Below are positions 60,946-64,000 of a stretch of 64,000 bases of DNA, piece by piece (position 1 is the stretch's first letter; each line of letters begins with the position of its first letter). The DNA comes from Dyella subtropica (GTDB lineage: Bacteria > Pseudomonadota > Gammaproteobacteria > Xanthomonadales > Rhodanobacteraceae), in contig NZ_JAPDPD010000013.1 in NCBI RefSeq assembly GCF_026283965.1, positions 1 through 64,000 of the forward strand. The letters are read 5' to 3'. The position numbers and the translations under genes were made by a program. The notes under the pieces are model-generated. The model had not been told where the DNA came from, did no database searches, and saw only the letters and a list, made by a program, of their open reading frames with translations.

Positions 60946-60976
60946 AAAAACCCCGAGTTAGCGCCTCGGGGTTTTT
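60946..60976 (+). terminator. Intrinsic terminator of the chitinase gene
   Basis: AAAAACCCCGAG-TTAGCGC-CTCGGGGTTTTT lies 24 bp after the stop codon and would work on both strands. Confidence 0.92.
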
Positions 60977-61035
60977 CATAGCCTCCTTGAAAGCCCGCAA
61001 CCGGCAAACGCCTGCCTCTGCTTGGCTGGGACACG

Positions 61036-61080
61036 CCCGATTAAAGCAGGCCCGAATAAAGCACACCCGAGCAAAGCTGG
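61036..61080. repeat. Three tandem 15-bp repeats upstream of the HMGL-like gene
   Basis: CCCGATTAAAGCAGG, CCCGAATAAAGCACA and CCCGAGCAAAGCTGG follow without gaps. A possible -10 box TATGAT lies at 61084-61089, three bases further on. The arrangement could bind an activator. The rest of 60923-61230 shows no gene. Confidence 0.7.
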
Positions 61081-61230
61081 CTGTATGATCGGCGCGGGAA
61101 TTCAGGTCTGCATCGACCGACACGTCGATATCAAAGACCTTAGACGTACGACGACGCCACGTGCTGCCGCAGGGCCATGCCTTGCTGGCCGGCGTGGCCC
61201 ATTATGGTTTGCGATTACGCAAGGAAGATC

Positions 61231-62571
61231 ATGTCGTCCATACAGGCAATCGAACAGGCGCGGGCCACGCTGGCCGAGGCCAACAACAAACTGGAAAAGC
61301 TCCGCAACCTGGAGCCCTATCTGATCGACCTTTCCCTGCGTGAGAACCCGGTGGGATCGAATGTCGGACAGATACTCGCCGACAAACTCGACATCTTGCC
61401 GAAGCTCCGCGCGTTCGGCTTCAAGAACATCTCGCTGGGCACGCTCGACTACGCGATGCCGGATGAACTTGAAGTCGATGACGATTTCATGATGCATCTG
61501 CGCGACCGCGGCATCGACATGAGCGGGTGCTTCGCGTTCACCGCGCTGGGCATTGAAGATAACCACGGCGCATTCAAGCCGGACCCGTCACAGCTCAAGC
61601 TGCGCGACTACGGCGTGCCCAACACAGTGCACGAGATCTACCTGAGCAAGGAGGGCATGGCCGGCCAATACGATCTGGAAACGCTGCGGCGCAGCTTGCC
61701 GGCGAGCATCCGCTGGCTGCGCGAAAACATCCGCGGCGACGACGGCGGCGCGCCGCGCATCCTGATCAACATCGTGGATGGCTGCGACGCCTTCGCAGAA
61801 AACCTGGAAGACACCTGCGAGATCCTCAGCCTGCTGGCCGAACAACCCATCGAGGGCGTCACGATCGAGGACGACCGCGGCACCTATCTACCGTTTCAGG
61901 TGGGTGCCTTCGTCGCGGTGGCACGCAGCCTTCTACCCCAACCGCTCAAGATTCTGGTGCATATCCACTCGGGCGCCGGTTTCGAGAATGCGTCCGTCAT
62001 CGAAGCGCTGCTGAACGGCGCGGATGGCGTCTGGGGCGGCTTACCCAAGCGCGCGGCGATCATCGGCCACGCCTCGCTGGGCGAATTGATCGCCAACCTG
62101 GTGCGCGTCGGCAATCCGCACATGCGGGATGCCTATCGCCTGGAACAGTTGCTGCCGCTGGCGACCGGCTTCCAGACGCTCGACGAAAACGGCCCCGTAC
62201 CCGACGACCTTCCGATCCTGGGCCACAACGCCTACCGGCTCACCTATAGCGGCTTCGCACAGTGTCATGGCCGCTTCATGGACCTCCCTCCCGAAGCCAT
62301 TGGCGGCGCCTACGGTTACCGCGTGTGCCCCCAGATCAGCGATGAAGCAGTGATCGCCGGGCGCCTCGCGGAAGTCACCGGACGGCCAGCAAAAAGCTTT
62401 CCGGATCGCATCACGCGACACATGATTCGCCTGATGCGGCGTGATCTGCGCGCCGGTCTTCGGATCGCTTACGACGAGCCCGGCAATCTGCTGGCGCTGC
62501 TTGCGCGGGCATCCGCCGATAGCGCCGCGCCACACCATCCCCCATCCGAACCGCTCGTGCGATCGCCTTGA
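61231..62571 (+). CDS. HMGL-like (isopropylmalate/homocitrate synthase-type) TIM-barrel protein
   Basis: Divergent member of the DRE-TIM metallolyase fold, 446 residues. Near the start LIDLSLRENPVGSNVG stands where the family has D-x-T-L-R-(D/E)-G, so the Asp and Arg remain. The HxH metal motif is ILVHIHSGAGFENASVIEALLNGADGVWGG, followed by IGHASLGELIANL. The usual CoA-binding glycine-rich C-terminus is not seen; the last 120 residues are different and end in a Pro/Ser-rich tail. The ATG at 61231 follows AAGGA. A diguanylate cyclase gene follows 66 bp later. Reaction unknown. Confidence 0.75.
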   Translation: MSSIQAIEQARATLAEANNKLEKLRNLEPYLIDLSLRENPVGSNVGQILADKLDILPKLRAFGFKNISLGTLDYAMPDELEVDDDFMMHLRDRGIDMSGCFAFTALGIEDNHGAFKPDPSQLKLRDYGVPNTVHEIYLSKEGMAGQYDLETLRRSLPASIRWLRENIRGDDGGAPRILINIVDGCDAFAENLEDTCEILSLLAEQPIEGVTIEDDRGTYLPFQVGAFVAVARSLLPQPLKILVHIHSGAGFENASVIEALLNGADGVWGGLPKRAAIIGHASLGELIANLVRVGNPHMRDAYRLEQLLPLATGFQTLDENGPVPDDLPILGHNAYRLTYSGFAQCHGRFMDLPPEAIGGAYGYRVCPQISDEAVIAGRLAEVTGRPAKSFPDRITRHMIRLMRRDLRAGLRIAYDEPGNLLALLARASADSAAPHHPPSEPLVRSP

Positions 62572-62637
62572 AGGAATCGCCGGGGCCGCAACCTCACGCC
62601 CCGGCTGCCGCTCGACCCGCATGGGAGATTGAAAACG

Positions 62638-63582
62638 ATGCTCGCTACCGAGAAACCAAGCGACACCGAAAGCGCCGTCTATCGAACGCTGCTGGAATCA
62701 ACCAACGCCATCCCCTGGAAGATCGACTGGCAGACCGCGCAGTTCGCCTACATCGGCCCCCAGATCGAGAACCTGCTCGGCTGGCATCCCGCGAGTTGGG
62801 TGACCGTGCAGGACTGGGCCGACCGCATGCATCCAGATGACCGCGCGTGGGCCGTGGATTTTTGTATCGCGCAATCCAAAGCCGGCGTCGATCATGAAGC
62901 CGACTATCGCGCGCAGCACAAGAACGGCGAGTACATCTGGATCCGCGACGTCGTGCACGTCGTCCGCAACCAGGATGGCTCGGTCGAGTCGCTGATCGGC
63001 TTCATGTTCGACATCAGCGAGCGCAAGCGCACCGAAGAAAAGCTGCTCAGCCTGCAACGCGAACTGGAAGAGCTGTCGTTCAAGGACGGCTTGACCGGCG
63101 TCGCCAACCGGCGCCGGTTCGACACCGTGGTGGAACGCGAATGGCGCGATGCGCAACAGACCGGGCAGCCGCTATCGCTGGTCATGCTCGACATCGATTA
63201 TTTCAAGCAATACAACGACCACTACGGGCACCTCCAAGGGGACCACTGCCTGAAGCAGGTAGCCCGCATGCTCGGCACGATCACGTCGCGACCGCGCGAT
63301 TTCCTGGCGCGCTTCGGCGGTGAGGAATTTGTACTGGTGCTGCCCGCAACCGACGAACGTACCGCCCTCGATATCGCGGTGCGCTGCCGCGACCTGATCG
63401 CGCAGGCGCATATCCCTCACGAGCGATCCGGCATCGGCACCACGCTCACCGCCAGCCTTGGCGTATGCACCATGATCCCCTCGCCGGAGGATGAACTGCA
63501 GCCCTTTATCGAGCGCGCGGACAGGCGGCTCTATCAGGCCAAGCAGCAGGGACGGAATGGCATCGTCACCAGTTTTCGATGA
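62638..63582 (+). CDS. PAS-GGDEF diguanylate cyclase
   Basis: Makes the second messenger cyclic di-GMP from two GTP. The 314-residue soluble protein has a PAS domain (about residues 25-140, with a PAC-type end VESLIGFMFDISERKRTEEKL), a short coiled-coil linker and a GGDEF domain with LTGVANRRRFD. Its active site is ARFGGEEF (GGEEF, active type). RPRD lies five residues before it, so the inhibitory I-site is intact. The start is ATG 62638 with GGGAG 10 bp upstream; TTG 62629 is too close to that site. No membrane segment, so it senses a cytoplasmic signal. Confidence 0.93.
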   Translation: MLATEKPSDTESAVYRTLLESTNAIPWKIDWQTAQFAYIGPQIENLLGWHPASWVTVQDWADRMHPDDRAWAVDFCIAQSKAGVDHEADYRAQHKNGEYIWIRDVVHVVRNQDGSVESLIGFMFDISERKRTEEKLLSLQRELEELSFKDGLTGVANRRRFDTVVEREWRDAQQTGQPLSLVMLDIDYFKQYNDHYGHLQGDHCLKQVARMLGTITSRPRDFLARFGGEEFVLVLPATDERTALDIAVRCRDLIAQAHIPHERSGIGTTLTASLGVCTMIPSPEDELQPFIERADRRLYQAKQQGRNGIVTSFR

Positions 63583-63710
63583 AGGCCGACATCCCTAGAG
63601 CCCGTCCAAAGGCCCCGCGTAGCCCGTGCGGCGACTTTGAACAGGCCATTACGGCGCAATCACGGACAAGCGTGTATGCCATGGATATATAAACCGTAGC
63701 CTTCACCATC

Positions 63711-64000
63711 ATGAGCCGCCTGTACGACCTATCGTCCCAAGCCCTGCGCGCACTCTACGATGCGCGTGTCGCCACCCCGCCGGTGCTCGACGCCGCTGTA
63801 CGGTTTCCCGACGCCCGCCGCTTTGTCGATGCCTGGCCAGCGCTGCGCGACGAAGCCGTCGCTTTGATGGACCGCCTGCAGGCCGTGCCGCGCTTCCATG
63901 AACTGATGGCCGAGCAGGCGGCGATCTCCGCCAACGACGAACATGATTGGCGGATGTTCCTGCTGAAGGTCTATGGCAACGACGTCACGCCGAACCTGGC
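63711..64000 (+). CDS. Aspartyl/asparaginyl beta-hydroxylase family protein (truncated by window end)
   Basis: Only the first 96 codons are in the window. The start reads MSRLYDLSSQALRALYDARV, then RFVDAWPALRDEAVALMDRL and ISANDEHDWRMFLLKVYGND, which match the N-terminal part of LpxO/AspH-type Fe(II)/2-oxoglutarate hydroxylases. The catalytic HxD...H lies beyond the window. A TATATAAA box at 63686-63693 may be its promoter element. Start ATG 63711; no strong ribosome site. Confidence 0.8.
   Translation, partial: MSRLYDLSSQALRALYDARVATPPVLDAAVRFPDARRFVDAWPALRDEAVALMDRLQAVPRFHELMAEQAAISANDEHDWRMFLLKVYGNDVTPNL

Overview
The window is chromosomal DNA of a high-GC gammaproteobacterium. Gene content and order (birA-coaX-SPOR, a TrpS with a C-terminal extension, a phoP-like/phoQ-like pair preceded by a PepSY gene, tyrosine catabolism genes, GTAG-type REP palindromes) point to the order Lysobacterales (Xanthomonadales), most likely family Rhodanobacteraceae (Dyella/Rhodanobacter/Frateuria-like). 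This assignment rests on recognised protein families, not on a database search. I see no prophage, conjugative element, CRISPR array, rRNA operon or intact insertion sequence.

Layout. 1-2.1 kb: the inner and right part of a structured repeat, then gap (GAPDH) and tpx. 2.2-11.7 kb: an aromatic amino acid and peptide block. It holds FAH-type hydrolase, a lipoprotein and hmgA (one operon), hppD with a divergent MarR regulator, two POT-family peptide transporters and kynA (tryptophan 2,3-dioxygenase). 11.9-15.5 kb: a 2-oxoacid dehydrogenase (E1alpha, E1beta, E2). 15.7-23.2 kb: housekeeping genes, namely VOC protein, trpS, arginase, rhodanese, patatin, tRNA-Thr, SPOR protein, coaX and birA. 23.4-28.0 kb: mtfA, the phoQ-like/phoP-like genes, PepSY protein and dusA. 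28.2-30.5 kb: a lower-GC patch with a 7TM receptor-like protein and a GNAT. 30.6-35.4 kb: a BvgA/BvgS-type phosphorelay. 35.9-41.7 kb: fpr, a kinase-like protein, DUF3298, DUF456 and DUF885 proteins, TfoX-N and hemolysin III. 41.8-47.5 kb: a complete 337-bp nested-palindrome element, a candidate small RNA, a universal stress protein, TonB, a cysteine-dioxygenase-like cupin and an FAD oxidoreductase. 47.5-58.8 kb: two MDR oxidoreductases, an MFS exporter with LysR, an esterase, a nicotinamidase, a PIN protein, a cupin, a sulfotransferase and a frameshifted META/DUF4377 lipoprotein. 58.9-64 kb: a YCII protein, a GH18 chitinase behind two LacI-type palindromes, an HMGL-like enzyme, a PAS-GGDEF cyclase and a truncated Asp/Asn beta-hydroxylase.

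How it works together. HppD, HmgA and the FAH-type enzyme make up most of the route from 4-hydroxyphenylpyruvate to fumarate and acetoacetate. No maleylacetoacetate isomerase is present here. The two peptide transporters and kynA beside them suggest use of peptide-derived aromatic amino acids. The chitinase looks set up for N-acetylglucosamine-responsive control.

The most unusual non-coding feature is a repeat family seen in four places (1-235, 24489-24560, 35668-35716, 41794-42130). It has conserved termini and loops, but its hairpin arms differ between copies while remaining complementary within each copy. A C-rich-loop RNA candidate with a strong terminator and no upstream sense gene (about 42681-42813) also deserves attention.
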